The notes beneath the pieces were generated by a model. It saw only the letters and a list, made by a program, of their open reading frames with translations, was not told the origin of the DNA and ran no database searches. This document shows, piece by piece, positions 52,268-60,831 of a stretch of DNA of 64,000 nt. The stretch covers positions 62,001 to 126,000 of the forward strand of contig CAWDYI010000014.1 of the NCBI GenBank assembly GCA_963806395.1, read 5' to 3'. This stretch comes from DASSUW01 sp963806395. Its GTDB lineage: Bacteria > Actinomycetota > Thermoleophilia > Solirubrobacterales > Solirubrobacteraceae. Position numbers and translations under genes: made by a program. Position 1 is the first letter of the stretch. Every line of letters starts with the position of its first letter.

Positions 52268-53179
52268 TTAAGAGACCTCGAAGTCGGTCAGGCGCTCGTC
52301 GGGGCGGCCGCGCAGCCAGTCGGCCGCCGCCATCGGGCGGCCGCCCGGCGGGCGGATCTCGGTCAGCTCGAGCGCACCGCCCGCGGCGCCGAGCAGAAGC
52401 CGCCCGTCGGAGGCGTGCACCCACCCGGGCTCGGGCGCGCCGTCGGCGATGCGGGCAGCGATCACTCCGAGGAAGTCGCCGCCCGGCAGCGCCACCCGGG
52501 CGCCGATGTGCGGCCGCAATGCGCGCACGGTCCGCTCGAGCTCGTCGGGACGGCGGCTCGGGTCCAGCGCGCGGTCCGCCGCCTCGATCTTGTGCGCGTA
52601 CGTCACCAGCGACTCGTCCTGGTCGATGAACCGCGGCTGCTCGTCGAGCGCGCGCACGAGCAGGTCGCCGCCGAGCCGCTCCAGGCGTGCAGCGAGCGTG
52701 CCGTAGTCGTCGTCGCTCGCGATCGGCTCGGCCTCCCGCAGGCAGACGGCCCCGGAGTCCAGGCCCTCGGTGACGCGCATGATCGACACGCCGGTCTGCT
52801 CGTCGCCGGCCATGATCGCGCGCTCCAGCGGCGCCGCACCGCGCCAGCGCGGCAGCAGCGACGGGTGCACGTTGACCATCTCGTAGGCCGACAGGAGCGG
52901 CTCCTTGATCAGCACCCCGTACGCGCACACACACGCGACCTCCGGCTCGGCCGCGGCGATCCGCTCGAGCACGTCCGCGTCGTGCAGCTGTTCGGGCTGG
53001 ATCAGCTCCAGGCCCAGCTCGCGTGCCCGCAGCGCCACCGGCGGCGGTGAGACCTGGCGACCGCGACCGCGCGGGCGGTCGGGCCGCGTGACGACGAGCG
53101 CGGGGCGATGCGGGCTGTCGGCCAGCCGCTCGAGCACCACCGCCGCGAACTTCGAGGTGCCGAGGTAGAGCGTGCGCAC
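52268..53179 (-). CDS. fmt: methionyl-tRNA formyltransferase
   Basis: A 303-residue enzyme that formylates initiator Met-tRNA. It has GTSKFAAVVLERL at the N-terminus, the formyl-folate binding NVHPSLLPRWRGAAPLERA, and a C-terminal tRNA-binding beta domain (LLLGAAGGALELTEI). GTG 53179 overlaps the def stop by one base. Forms the priA-def-fmt group; rsmB, a usual neighbour, is across the calcium-repeat gene. Confidence 0.96.
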   Translation of the reverse strand: MRTLYLGTSKFAAVVLERLADSPHRPALVVTRPDRPRGRGRQVSPPPVALRARELGLELIQPEQLHDADVLERIAAAEPEVACVCAYGVLIKEPLLSAYEMVNVHPSLLPRWRGAAPLERAIMAGDEQTGVSIMRVTEGLDSGAVCLREAEPIASDDDYGTLAARLERLGGDLLVRALDEQPRFIDQDESLVTYAHKIEAADRALDPSRRPDELERTVRALRPHIGARVALPGGDFLGVIAARIADGAPEPGWVHASDGRLLLGAAGGALELTEIRPPGGRPMAAADWLRGRPDERLTDFEVS

Positions 53180-53799
53180 TAGGCGCTGACGGCGGACGAG
53201 GCGTCCGACGGCGGCGCGCCCGGAGCCATCGCCTCACGCATCGCGCGCATGGCGTGCTTGCGCTGGTCGCGGCTCGTGCGGTCGAGGATGAGGACGCCGT
53301 CGAGGTGGTCGATCTCGTGCTGGATCACCCGCGCCTCGAGCCCGGTCGCCTCGATCATGAGCGGCGCGCCGTGCTCGTCGCTGGCCGTCACGCGCACGTG
53401 CACGGGGCGCTCGACCTCGACCCCGACGCCCGGCAGCGACAGACAGCCTTCCTCGAGCGTCTCCAGCTCGTCGCCCGTCCACTCGAGCGTCGGGTTCACG
53501 AGCACGCCGAGCGGCGCGTCCGGCTCGACCTTGTACACGAGCACCCGGTGCATCACCCCGAGCTGCGTGGCGGCGAGGCCGATACCGAGCGAATCGTCCA
53601 TCAGCCGGCCCATCCGCCGGACCTCGTCCAGCAACGTCGCGTCGAACACCTCGACCGGCCGCGCACGGCTCCGGAGCGCCGGATCGCCGTATTTGCGCAC
53701 GTGGCGTAGTGCCGCGTCGCGGCGCGCGCGGGTCTCAGGATCGAGACGCTCTCGCGGCTCCTGCGCCTCCTCGGGCGCGGCGGTCGACTCCTGGGCCAT
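53179..53799 (-). CDS. def: peptide deformylase
   Basis: A 206-residue metalloenzyme removing the N-formyl group. Motif 1 GIGLAATQ, motif 2 EEGCLSLP with the Cys ligand, motif 3 QHEIDHLDG with the two His ligands. The first about 25 residues are a charged extension before the catalytic domain, and the C-terminal about 20 are Ala/Ser-rich. 39 bp downstream of priA. Confidence 0.96.
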   Translation of the reverse strand: MAQESTAAPEEAQEPRERLDPETRARRDAALRHVRKYGDPALRSRARPVEVFDATLLDEVRRMGRLMDDSLGIGLAATQLGVMHRVLVYKVEPDAPLGVLVNPTLEWTGDELETLEEGCLSLPGVGVEVERPVHVRVTASDEHGAPLMIEATGLEARVIQHEIDHLDGVLILDRTSRDQRKHAMRAMREAMAPGAPPSDASSAVSA

Positions 53800-53838
53800 A
53801 CGAGCCGACGAGTCTAGAGACTGATCTGGCCACGACCG

Positions 53839-55899
53839 TCACTGGGGATCGACGTCGACCGAGAACGACACCTCTCGCAGCGCGCGGTCGCGGGCGGCGG
53901 ACTCGACCGCGGCGGCGGTGGCGAGGATCGCGGTCGCGCGCTCGGTGGTCTTGACGACGACCTGCCGGCGCTCACGGCCGCGGAGGCGGAACAGCGGCGC
54001 CGGGCCGAGGATCTCGGTCGCCTCGCCGGTGCCGGCGGCGACGGCCTCGGCGACGCGCGCGGCGGCCGCGCGGACCGGCTCGGCGACTTCGGCCGAGGCG
54101 ATGACGCGGACGAGGTCGGCGAACGGCGGGTAGCGCAGCGCGCGCCGGCGCTCGAGCTCGCCGGCGAGGAAGCCCTCGGCGTCGTGGCGGGCGGCGGACT
54201 CGATCGACGGCGCATCGGGCGCCGTCGTCTGCACGAGCACCCGCCCGCCCTGGGGCCCGCGGCCGGCGCGGCCGGCGAGCTGGGCGATCAGCGCGAACGT
54301 GCGCTCCTCGGCGCGGAAGTCCGGGAACCGCAGCGTGCTGTCGGCATCGAGCACGACGCCGAGCGTCACGTCCGGGAAGTCGTGCCCCTTGGCGACCATC
54401 TGCGTGCCGAGCAGCAGTCCTTCGGGCGCGGCGCGGAACCGTGCGAGCAGCTCCGGCACGGCGTCCTTCGCGCCCGCCGTGTCGGCGTCGAGCCGGAACA
54501 CCGGCACATCGAGCGCGGCGCGCAGCTCGGCCTCGATCCGCTCCGTCCCCGCCCCGTAGCGCGCCACCGCCAGCGAGCCGCACGCATCGCAGCGATCCGG
54601 CACCCGCTCGCGGTGCCCGCAGTGGTGGCAGGCGATCGCCCGCTCCGCGCGGTGGAGCACGAGCGCCACCTCGCAGTTCGGGCACTCCCACACCTTCCCG
54701 CACGAGCGGCACGTGAGGAAGTTCGACCAGCCGCGGCGGTTGAGCAGCACGATCGACTTGCGCGCCGCACCCAGCGCCCGGGCGGTGAGCGGGTGCAACG
54801 GGTGCTGCGCGCCGCGCATGTCGAGCACGCGCACGGGCGGGAGCGCCTGGGCGTCGACGCGGTTGGGCAGCGACAGCCGCGGCAGCGCGCGCCAGGTCTC
54901 CGGCCGCGGTGTCGCCGAGCCCGCGACGAGCGCGGCACCGGCGCGGCGCGCGCGCTCGGCGGCGACGAGCCGCGCGTCGTAGCGCGGGTCGCCCTCGTGC
55001 TTGTACGAGGCGTCGTGCTCCTCGTCGACCACGACCAGCCCGAGGTCCGCGACCGGGGCGAACACGGCCGAGCGCGGGCCGACCGCGATCCGCGCCTCGC
55101 CGGAGCGCAGCCGGCGCCACTCGTCGTAGCGCTCACCCTCGCCGAGCGCGGAATGCAGCAGCGCCACCGTATCCCCGAACCGGGCCTGGAAGCGCGCGAC
55201 GGTCTGCGGCGTCAGCGCGATCTCCGGCACCAGCACGATCACGCCGCGCCCGCGCTCGAGCGCGTCGGCGCAGGCGCGCAGGTAGACCTCGGTCTTGCCG
55301 GAGCCGGTGACGCCGTGCAGCAGGTGCGACCCCCCGGCCCGAACGGCCTCGAGCGCCGCGTGCTGCTCCGGCGTCAGCGCCACGACGCGGTCGGGCGCCG
55401 GGTTCGTGCGCGGCGCGCGCCGCTGCGCCCGCGGCGCGATCGACACCAGCCCGCGCGCCTCCAGCCGCCGCAGCGGCGCCAGGTCGCCGCCGGCAGGGCC
55501 GGGCAGGCGCTCGAGCAGCGCGCGCTGGTTGTCCGTCAGCCGCTCGGAGTCGACGTCCCGCGCACGCTCGGCCCACAGCTGCGTCCGCTCCTTGCCGCGC
55601 GGTGGCAGCACGAGCGACAGGGCGCGGGCGGGCGTCGAGCAGTACTCGGCCGCCATCCACAGGGCGAGGTCGACGAGGTCGGGCGGGACCGAGTCGGCGC
55701 CCACCGCCGTCGGCGCCACCAGCTTCTCCGCCGGCACCTCGCTCGCATCCGCGAGCTCGACCACGACGCCGTCGAGCCGCTGGTGCCCGAACGGGATCCG
55801 CACGACCGACCCGATCCCGACCGGCGCGTCCGGCAGCAGGTAGTCGAACGGCCCGGACAGCCGGCGAGTGGTGGTCAGGGGTTCGATCCGCGCGATCAC
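53839..55899 (-). CDS. priA: primosomal protein N' (PriA-type helicase)
   Basis: A 686-residue protein with an N-terminal 3'-DNA-binding domain (FDYLLPDAPVGIGSVVRIPFG), Walker A HGVTGSGKTEVY, DEEH box, and zinc-binding Cys clusters CRSCGKVWECPNC and CHHCGH...CDACGS. Helicase motifs continue with MVAKGHDFPDVTLG and QLAGRAGRG. Reloads the replisome at stalled forks. Motifs I, II and VI are intact, so it appears an active helicase, unlike the PriA of some actinobacteria. GTG start at 55899. Confidence 0.95.
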   Translation of the reverse strand: MIARIEPLTTTRRLSGPFDYLLPDAPVGIGSVVRIPFGHQRLDGVVVELADASEVPAEKLVAPTAVGADSVPPDLVDLALWMAAEYCSTPARALSLVLPPRGKERTQLWAERARDVDSERLTDNQRALLERLPGPAGGDLAPLRRLEARGLVSIAPRAQRRAPRTNPAPDRVVALTPEQHAALEAVRAGGSHLLHGVTGSGKTEVYLRACADALERGRGVIVLVPEIALTPQTVARFQARFGDTVALLHSALGEGERYDEWRRLRSGEARIAVGPRSAVFAPVADLGLVVVDEEHDASYKHEGDPRYDARLVAAERARRAGAALVAGSATPRPETWRALPRLSLPNRVDAQALPPVRVLDMRGAQHPLHPLTARALGAARKSIVLLNRRGWSNFLTCRSCGKVWECPNCEVALVLHRAERAIACHHCGHRERVPDRCDACGSLAVARYGAGTERIEAELRAALDVPVFRLDADTAGAKDAVPELLARFRAAPEGLLLGTQMVAKGHDFPDVTLGVVLDADSTLRFPDFRAEERTFALIAQLAGRAGRGPQGGRVLVQTTAPDAPSIESAARHDAEGFLAGELERRRALRYPPFADLVRVIASAEVAEPVRAAAARVAEAVAAGTGEATEILGPAPLFRLRGRERRQVVVKTTERATAILATAAAVESAARDRALREVSFSVDVDPQ

Positions 55900-55960
55900 T
55901 GTCCGGAGACGATAGGCGCGGTCCCGGCCACCTCACCCCCGCCCGTGGCAGAGTCAGCGC

Positions 55961-56407
55961 ATGCTCGGCTTCCGCATCGCCTCCCGCCTGACCGCGGCGC
56001 CGGACGAGGTCTGGCGGGGTGTCGCAACGCTGCGAGGCGTCAACGCCGAGCTGTCACCGTGGCTTCGCATGACGGGGCCGCCGGACGAGCCGCTGCGCGA
56101 GGGCTCGCTCGGCCGCTCGTGGGTGCTGCTGGGCGGCGTGGTGCCGGTCGACTACGACGACCTGAACATCGTCGAGGTCACTCCCGGGCGCGGATTCCGG
56201 GAGCGCTCCACGCTCGCGTCCGCCAGACGGTGGCACCACGACCGCACGATCGAAGCGTCGCCCGGGGGTGGCTGCCGGCTCATCGACGCGGTGTCGTGGG
56301 AGCCGCGCGTGCCGGGTACCGGCGGGGCGCAGGAGCTCGTGTTCGCCGCCCTCTTCCGCTCGCGCCACCGGCGCCTGCGCGAGCGCTTTACGCGGTCCGG
56401 CGCATGA
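55961..56407 (+). CDS. SRPBCC-family protein
   Basis: A 148-residue START/SRPBCC ligand-binding fold protein beginning FRIASRLTAAPDEVWRGVATLRGV, the usual first strand and helix, and ending in a helix that would close the cavity (ALFRSRHRRLRERF). Probably binds a small lipid or hydrophobic ligand. The 3' end overlaps the converging type VII gene by 20 bp. Function unknown. Confidence 0.75.
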   Translation: MLGFRIASRLTAAPDEVWRGVATLRGVNAELSPWLRMTGPPDEPLREGSLGRSWVLLGGVVPVDYDDLNIVEVTPGRGFRERSTLASARRWHHDRTIEASPGGGCRLIDAVSWEPRVPGTGGAQELVFAALFRSRHRRLRERFTRSGA

Positions 56408-57041
56408 GCATGCGGACGATGTGCCGCCAGACGAACGTCGGCGTGACCGGCCAGGCGAGTGCGCCGTCGCCGTCGGAGGGGTCCAGCAGCCACAGGCCGC
56501 TCGCGGCATCGAGGATCTCCAGGCCCGCGCCGCCGGCCGTCCCGTCGTCCAGCGTCCAGGCGGCGGCAAGGCGCCAGCGGCGGTTGACCGTGCCCACGGC
56601 GTCGTCGTCGAGCGGGACCGGCGCCGCCGCCGTGGCACGCGGGCGCGGTCCGAGGTCGACGAGGCGGGCGAGCGCCTCCGGCAGCAGCGTCGGATGCACC
56701 TGCACGAGCGTCCGCAGCTCTTCGTCGTCGTCGCGCGCGGGCAGCAGCAGCGCGGCGGCGTCGTACGAGACCCAGCCGCGCATCGCCTTCCCCGAGTAGC
56801 TGAGCTCGAGCGTGCAGAGCTCGGGCCGGACGATGGCGGCGAGAGCGCCGGCGATCGCCGGGTGGGCGCGCGGGCCGTCGATCACGCCGGCGGCGCGCAG
56901 GAGCGCGAGCTGGTCCGCGCTGTCGGCCCCCTCGGCGGCGGCGCCGACGGGGTCCGCGGCATGGGCGACCAGCACCGCGAGCGTCCGCTCGGCGATCACC
57001 AGCCGCGCCTTCTCGCCGTCGAGCACCGGCGCGGCCGTCAC
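56388..57041 (-). CDS. EspG-like protein of the type VII locus
   Basis: A 217-residue soluble protein with regularly alternating hydrophobic strands (LCTLELSYSGKAMRGWVSYD, LRTLVQVHPTLLPEALARL) and a C-terminal helix, a pattern reminiscent of EspG chaperones that bind ESX substrates. No exact motif proves it. GTG 57041 overlaps the upstream stop. Last gene of a seven-gene operon that begins with the WXG100 gene. Alternative: an immunity protein. Confidence 0.55.
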   Translation of the reverse strand: MTAAPVLDGEKARLVIAERTLAVLVAHAADPVGAAAEGADSADQLALLRAAGVIDGPRAHPAIAGALAAIVRPELCTLELSYSGKAMRGWVSYDAAALLLPARDDDEELRTLVQVHPTLLPEALARLVDLGPRPRATAAAPVPLDDDAVGTVNRRWRLAAAWTLDDGTAGGAGLEILDAASGLWLLDPSDGDGALAWPVTPTFVWRHIVRMLMRRTA

Positions 57042-57499
57042 GCCGGCCTCACGCCCTCGGCGATCGCGCTCATGACCTCGTGCACATCGTCGTACTCCAG
57101 CGCCGCCGACGAGCACGAGATCGTGTAGCCGAGCCCGCCGTGGGCGAGCAGCCACTGCTCGAGATTCACGCCGCCGAACTGCGGGTGCACGTAGTGGCTG
57201 AGCACGCGCCGGGCCGGGGCCCCGTCGATCTCGACCAGCTCGTCGTCGATGATCCGCAGCCGGTTGAGGCTGTCCTGCAGAGCCGTGACCGAGCGCTCGG
57301 TCCACTCGTCGAAGCTCCGCTCGGCGGCCGGCGCCTCGATCGTGACGACGACGCTCGCGCGCAGGTGCGGCTCCTCGCGCGGCGGCTCGACCGCCACCAG
57401 CGCGCAACCGTCCTGCTCCTCGGACAGCTTCCACCCGGTCGGCAGCGGGATCTCGAAGCCGACCACCGAGTGCCGGTAGACCTCCAGCTCCCCGCTCAC
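57038..57499 (-). CDS. DUF1795/DcrB-like protein (LpqN-like)
   Basis: A 153-residue protein of the PsbP/DcrB fold: FEIPLPTGWKLSEEQDG is the conserved entry, followed by VVVTIEAPAAERSFDEW. No signal peptide is visible, so it is probably cytoplasmic. Members occur as LpqN-type lipoproteins in mycobacteria and as accessory or immunity proteins beside type VI and VII effectors. In the type VII operon. GTG 57499 overlaps the upstream stop. Confidence 0.7.
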   Translation of the reverse strand: MSGELEVYRHSVVGFEIPLPTGWKLSEEQDGCALVAVEPPREEPHLRASVVVTIEAPAAERSFDEWTERSVTALQDSLNRLRIIDDELVEIDGAPARRVLSHYVHPQFGGVNLEQWLLAHGGLGYTISCSSAALEYDDVHEVMSAIAEGVRPA

Positions 57500-57936
57500 G
57501 ACGTGCCCTGGTATCTGCCGCTGACCTCGCGCGCGCGGCGTACGCCGTGCGGGCAGTCGAACAACCAGGAGCCGTCACTCGTCGAGACCACGAACCCCGG
57601 GCAGCGGAGCCGCCGCAGCGCCCGCGGCATCCACTGGCCGGCCAGCTCGGTGGATGTGACGCGCGCGCCCGGCGAGAGCGGCCCGGCGCCGGTGACCTCG
57701 CCGGACGGGACGATCTCGACGACGGGCTCGCCCGTGCGGCGGTCGATCGCCTCGCTGGACCGGAAGACGATCGCGTCGGGATACAGCTCGAGGCGGCCGG
57801 GCACCGGGAGCAGCTCGGTCTCCCCCGGCGGCGGACGCCAGGCCGGCCCGACCGCGGCAACGTCCCACGCCTCCAGCGGCTCCCCCGCCGGGGGCGTGGG
57901 CGGCGCGCCCGGCGCCGCCGTCTCGATCTCCCGCAT
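57496..57936 (-). CDS. PH-like domain protein of the type VII locus, short copy
   Basis: A 146-residue soluble protein with a C-terminal domain LELYPDAIVFRSSEAIDRR, VVEIVPSGEV and MPRALRRLRC that matches the soluble half of the neighbouring membrane protein. The LYPDAIVF strand and alternating beta pattern suggest a bacterial PH or GRAM-like fold. Function unknown. Starts 2 bases after the upstream stop. Confidence 0.65.
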   Translation of the reverse strand: MREIETAAPGAPPTPPAGEPLEAWDVAAVGPAWRPPPGETELLPVPGRLELYPDAIVFRSSEAIDRRTGEPVVEIVPSGEVTGAGPLSPGARVTSTELAGQWMPRALRRLRCPGFVVSTSDGSWLFDCPHGVRRAREVSGRYQGTS

Positions 57937-57938
57937 GG

Positions 57939-58724
57939 CTAGGACGGCGCGGGGACCGCGCCGCCGAGGTAGCGGGTCTCGAGCTCGCGCGCGCGGCGGC
58001 CCGCACCCGCCGTCTCGAACACGTGCGCGCCGCTCGTCGTGTCGATCCGCAGGCGGGGCATCACCCGCGACGGAAGGTCGGAGCCGCCGCGCTCGCCGTC
58101 CGGCCGGCTGCCGGCGGGGACGCGCTGCACCGAGACGATCGATGCCGCCGGCACGATCTCGACGACCGCGCTTCCGCGCATCCGGTCCTCGCGGACGTCG
58201 GCGGCGAAGACGATCGCGTCGGGATACAGGAACAGGTGACCGCGGACGACGCCGATCCGCTGCATGGCGCTCGGGCGGCCGTGCTCGTCGCTGATCAGGT
58301 GGGCGCGCCAGCGATCGTCCGGCTCGCGACCCCCCATCCGGGCGAGCGCCACGGCCTCGCTGGCCTCCCCCGGCTTCGACCGCACCGTCGCCGCGACGGC
58401 CGCGTTCAGCGGGACGAGCGGATCGAACGTCGTGTCGCGCTCGCGGAACCAGCGCGGGCCGTACCAGGACGGGTTCCACAGCGCCAGCGCGATGCCCGCG
58501 ACGCCCGCGAGCAGCCCGAGGGCGAACAGGACGTCCTTCGGTCCGGACGGCAGCAGCGTGCCTGCGCCGGCCAGCAGCAGGCAGAGCCCGAGGCCCGGCG
58601 CGAGCGAGATCGGGATCGACGGCAGCATCGCGATCCGCGACCAGGCGCGCCAGCGGCCGGTCCAGCACATCCACGAGACCGCCAGCAGAGCGGCCCCGAG
58701 CGCGATCAGAACGATGCTGTCCAT
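57939..58724 (-). CDS. membrane protein with PH-like domain, type VII locus
   Basis: A 261-residue protein. The N-terminal half has three membrane helices (SIVLIALGAALLAVSWMCW, APGLGLCLLLAGAGTLL, VLFALGLLAGVAGIALAL), and the C-terminal half is a soluble PH-like domain (LFLYPDAIVFAADVRED, VVEIVPAASIVSV). Paralogous to the next gene in its soluble half. Four bases downstream of the large WXG-headed gene, a typical place for an immunity protein; that role is inference. Confidence 0.65.
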   Translation of the reverse strand: MDSIVLIALGAALLAVSWMCWTGRWRAWSRIAMLPSIPISLAPGLGLCLLLAGAGTLLPSGPKDVLFALGLLAGVAGIALALWNPSWYGPRWFRERDTTFDPLVPLNAAVAATVRSKPGEASEAVALARMGGREPDDRWRAHLISDEHGRPSAMQRIGVVRGHLFLYPDAIVFAADVREDRMRGSAVVEIVPAASIVSVQRVPAGSRPDGERGGSDLPSRVMPRLRIDTTSGAHVFETAGAGRRARELETRYLGGAVPAPS

Positions 58725-58728
58725 GCTC

Positions 58729-60138
58729 CTACCAGGGCGTCAGATCATCGAGCACTTCGCCGGCGCCGTCCACCAGGTCGCCGGCGCCCTCCGCCAGATC
58801 GCTGCCGAAGTCCTCGACCGTGTTCGACACGTCGCCGGCCCAGTCCACGACGGTGTCGTTGAAGTGGTCGACGACCCCGCCGGCCAGCCCGCCGCCGACG
58901 ATGCCGCCCACCACGCCGCCGATCACGGTGCCGACGCCGGGACAGATGGCGGTGCCGATCGCGGCGCCGCCGGCAGCGCCGCCCCACGCGCCGAGCGCCG
59001 AGGCGCCGCCCACGGTGACGGTCTGGGCGGCGATGCGGCCGGTGCGCTCGGAGCCGTCGAGGTTCGGGTTGTTCGCGTCGGCGAAGTACTGGCCGACGCC
59101 CGCCGTGACCAGCGCGGTCGCCGCGCCCGCCCGGCCGAACCAGTTCGCGCGCGTCGCCCACTGGGCGCGGGCGGCGTCGTCGGCGACCTCGCGCGCGGGG
59201 GCCCACACGCCGCGGCGCATGTAGCCGCTGACGGTCGTGGTGCCTCCGCTCGGGGTCGACCGGGTGTAGGAGTTGACCCACCGCGGCGCGCGGCTCCAGT
59301 AGCCGGGCTCGTACCGCATCCAGTTCTGCGACGCGTAGCGGGACGTCCACTCCGACGCTCCGAACAGGACGCCGGAGGCGTACTCGCCCCACTTGCTGTT
59401 GGCCTCGCCCGGGGTGAGGCTCGAATCGAACGGGTTGAACGGCTTGCCCGCGACGTCGTAGACGAAGTCCCAGACCGCCTGCGCGCCGGACGACGACGCC
59501 GCACCCCCGGGGACGAGGCCGGGCATGAGCCCGGTCCCGTCGAGCGCCGCCGCGCAGGCCGCGTCGGCCCGGCGGACCGAGTCCACGGCGTCGTCGGCCT
59601 CCCCGCGCGCCCACGTCTCGACGCGGGCGGCCTCGGACGCCGCGTCGGACGCCGCCGACTCGGCCGACAGCGCGCTCAGCTCGGCCGCGTCAGCCTCGGC
59701 GCCCAGCGGGTCGGCGCCGCCGGTCAGCGGCGCGGTGCTGAGCAGCGCGGCCGACTGTGCCCGGGTGGCTGCGGCACGCGCGTCCTCGGCTGCCGCCTGG
59801 GCGCGCGCGGCGGCCTCGCGGGCCTCCCGCAGCCGCGTGGCCGCCCGCCGCACCGTGTCCTGCGAGTCCTCGATCACGCCCGCGAGGCTGGTGAGCGCGC
59901 CGGCGGCCGTGTCCAGCGAGCCGGAGATGTAGCCCACGGCCACACCCGCGTGCGACAGGGTGCTCGTGTAGGACGCCTCGGCCATGCCCGACCAGCCCGC
60001 GGCCGTGGCGCCGCCGATCCTGGAGCCCGCGCCCTCGAACCCGCCGGCGAGCCCGCGCAGGCGCGTCGCGGCGGTGCGCAGAGGGCCGGGCTCGCCCTCA
60101 GGCCACGGCAGCCCCTGGAGGTCCTCCGGCGGGCTCAT
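58729..60138 (-). CDS. WXG-headed type VII substrate with glycine-zipper tail
   Basis: A 469-residue protein. The N-terminal helical domain (residues about 1-130) has the W49-S-G51 turn of the WXG fold and a long Ala/Arg coiled coil (RREA-type heptads to about 210). A middle region rich in Trp/Tyr (SKWGEYASGVLFGASEWTS) follows, then a glycine-zipper membrane region near 395-425 (GTAICPGVGTVIGGVVGGIV) and an acidic tail. No nuclease or ADP-ribosyl motif is visible; a membrane-acting effector is possible. ATG overlaps the upstream stop as ATGA. Confidence 0.7.
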   Translation of the reverse strand: MSPPEDLQGLPWPEGEPGPLRTAATRLRGLAGGFEGAGSRIGGATAAGWSGMAEASYTSTLSHAGVAVGYISGSLDTAAGALTSLAGVIEDSQDTVRRAATRLREAREAAARAQAAAEDARAAATRAQSAALLSTAPLTGGADPLGAEADAAELSALSAESAASDAASEAARVETWARGEADDAVDSVRRADAACAAALDGTGLMPGLVPGGAASSSGAQAVWDFVYDVAGKPFNPFDSSLTPGEANSKWGEYASGVLFGASEWTSRYASQNWMRYEPGYWSRAPRWVNSYTRSTPSGGTTTVSGYMRRGVWAPAREVADDAARAQWATRANWFGRAGAATALVTAGVGQYFADANNPNLDGSERTGRIAAQTVTVGGASALGAWGGAAGGAAIGTAICPGVGTVIGGVVGGIVGGGLAGGVVDHFNDTVVDWAGDVSNTVEDFGSDLAEGAGDLVDGAGEVLDDLTPW

Positions 60139-60440
60139 CGCGGCCCTCCAGGCACCGGGCCGTCAGGCATCGCCTGACGGTCGGTCTGCTCGTACACGTT
60201 CGCCGCCGTGTCGGCGTTCGAGCCGAGCGCGACGACGCCCTCGCTCACGGCCAGCGTGCCGGTCTGCACGGCGTTCGAGAACATCGCCGCGGCACCGCCG
60301 CTCTCCGGCGGCGCCGCGCCGTCCACGGCCGACAGCGCGGCCGCCACCTCGCCGGCCAGCCCACGCAGGTCGGCACCCGCCGCCTGCGCGGTTCCGCCGG
60401 CCGCACGCAGGGTGCCCGGATCGACTCTGATCTCGCCCAT
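60135..60440 (-). CDS. EspC/PE-like small type VII substrate
   Basis: A 101-residue helical protein beginning IRVDPGTLRAAGGTAQAAGAD, like EspC (DUF2580) proteins, with a Y83-x3-D87 export motif (YEQTD) near the C-terminus. Ala-rich helices would pair with a WXG100 partner. Lies 15 bp downstream of the WXG100 gene, so the two probably form a heterodimer. Likely also fused by complex with the large substrate. Confidence 0.75.
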   Translation of the reverse strand: MGEIRVDPGTLRAAGGTAQAAGADLRGLAGEVAAALSAVDGAAPPESGGAAAMFSNAVQTGTLAVSEGVVALGSNADTAANVYEQTDRQAMPDGPVPGGPR

Positions 60441-60455
60441 CGGCCCGGCCGGGGC

Positions 60456-60746
60456 TCAGCGCCCGAACGAGGCGGCGATGCCCTGCTCGGTGTCCTGGTA
60501 GTTGGCGCCCGCCTGCTGCGTCAGCTGGCTGATGCCGTGCAGGGCCTCCTGGATCCCGCGGCTCGAGCGCTGCCACTCGGCCCACAGCTCCTGGAAACGC
60601 GCCTGTGCCACGCCCTGCCACTCGCTCTGGAGCGGCGCGACCTGGCCCGCCAGCTGCGAGAGCGTGGACTCGATGTTGGCGGCGCCGGCGTTGAGCTGGC
60701 TCGCCGTTGACTGCAGCTGCTCGGGTGTAACAGCGATGTTGGGCAT
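60456..60746 (-). CDS. WXG100 family (EsxA-like) protein
   Basis: A 96-residue helical hairpin with W43-Q-G45 in the turn (SEWQGVA) and a Y83-x3-E87 export motif (YQDTE). Length and motifs match ESAT-6-type WXG100 proteins exactly. ATG 60746 is preceded by GGGAGG 8 bases upstream, a strong site. Secreted through an ESX/type VII system, whose core genes (eccC and others) are not in the window. First gene of the seven-gene operon. Confidence 0.93.
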   Translation of the reverse strand: MPNIAVTPEQLQSTASQLNAGAANIESTLSQLAGQVAPLQSEWQGVAQARFQELWAEWQRSSRGIQEALHGISQLTQQAGANYQDTEQGIAASFGR

Positions 60747-60775
60747 CCGGATTGCCTCCCTTGAGCTCGGTTCCT

Positions 60776-60794
60776 GCGGTGGGGTTACCACCGC
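60776..60794. terminator. hairpin between the DMP19-like gene and the type VII operon
   Basis: GCGGTGG / CCACCGC, a perfect 7-bp stem with a 5-base loop, downstream of the DMP19-like gene on the minus strand and 30 bp upstream of the WXG100 start. Confidence 0.5.
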
Positions 60795-60831
60795 TCTACG
60801 CCTCGTACACGTCGAACTGCGTCGAGTTGCG

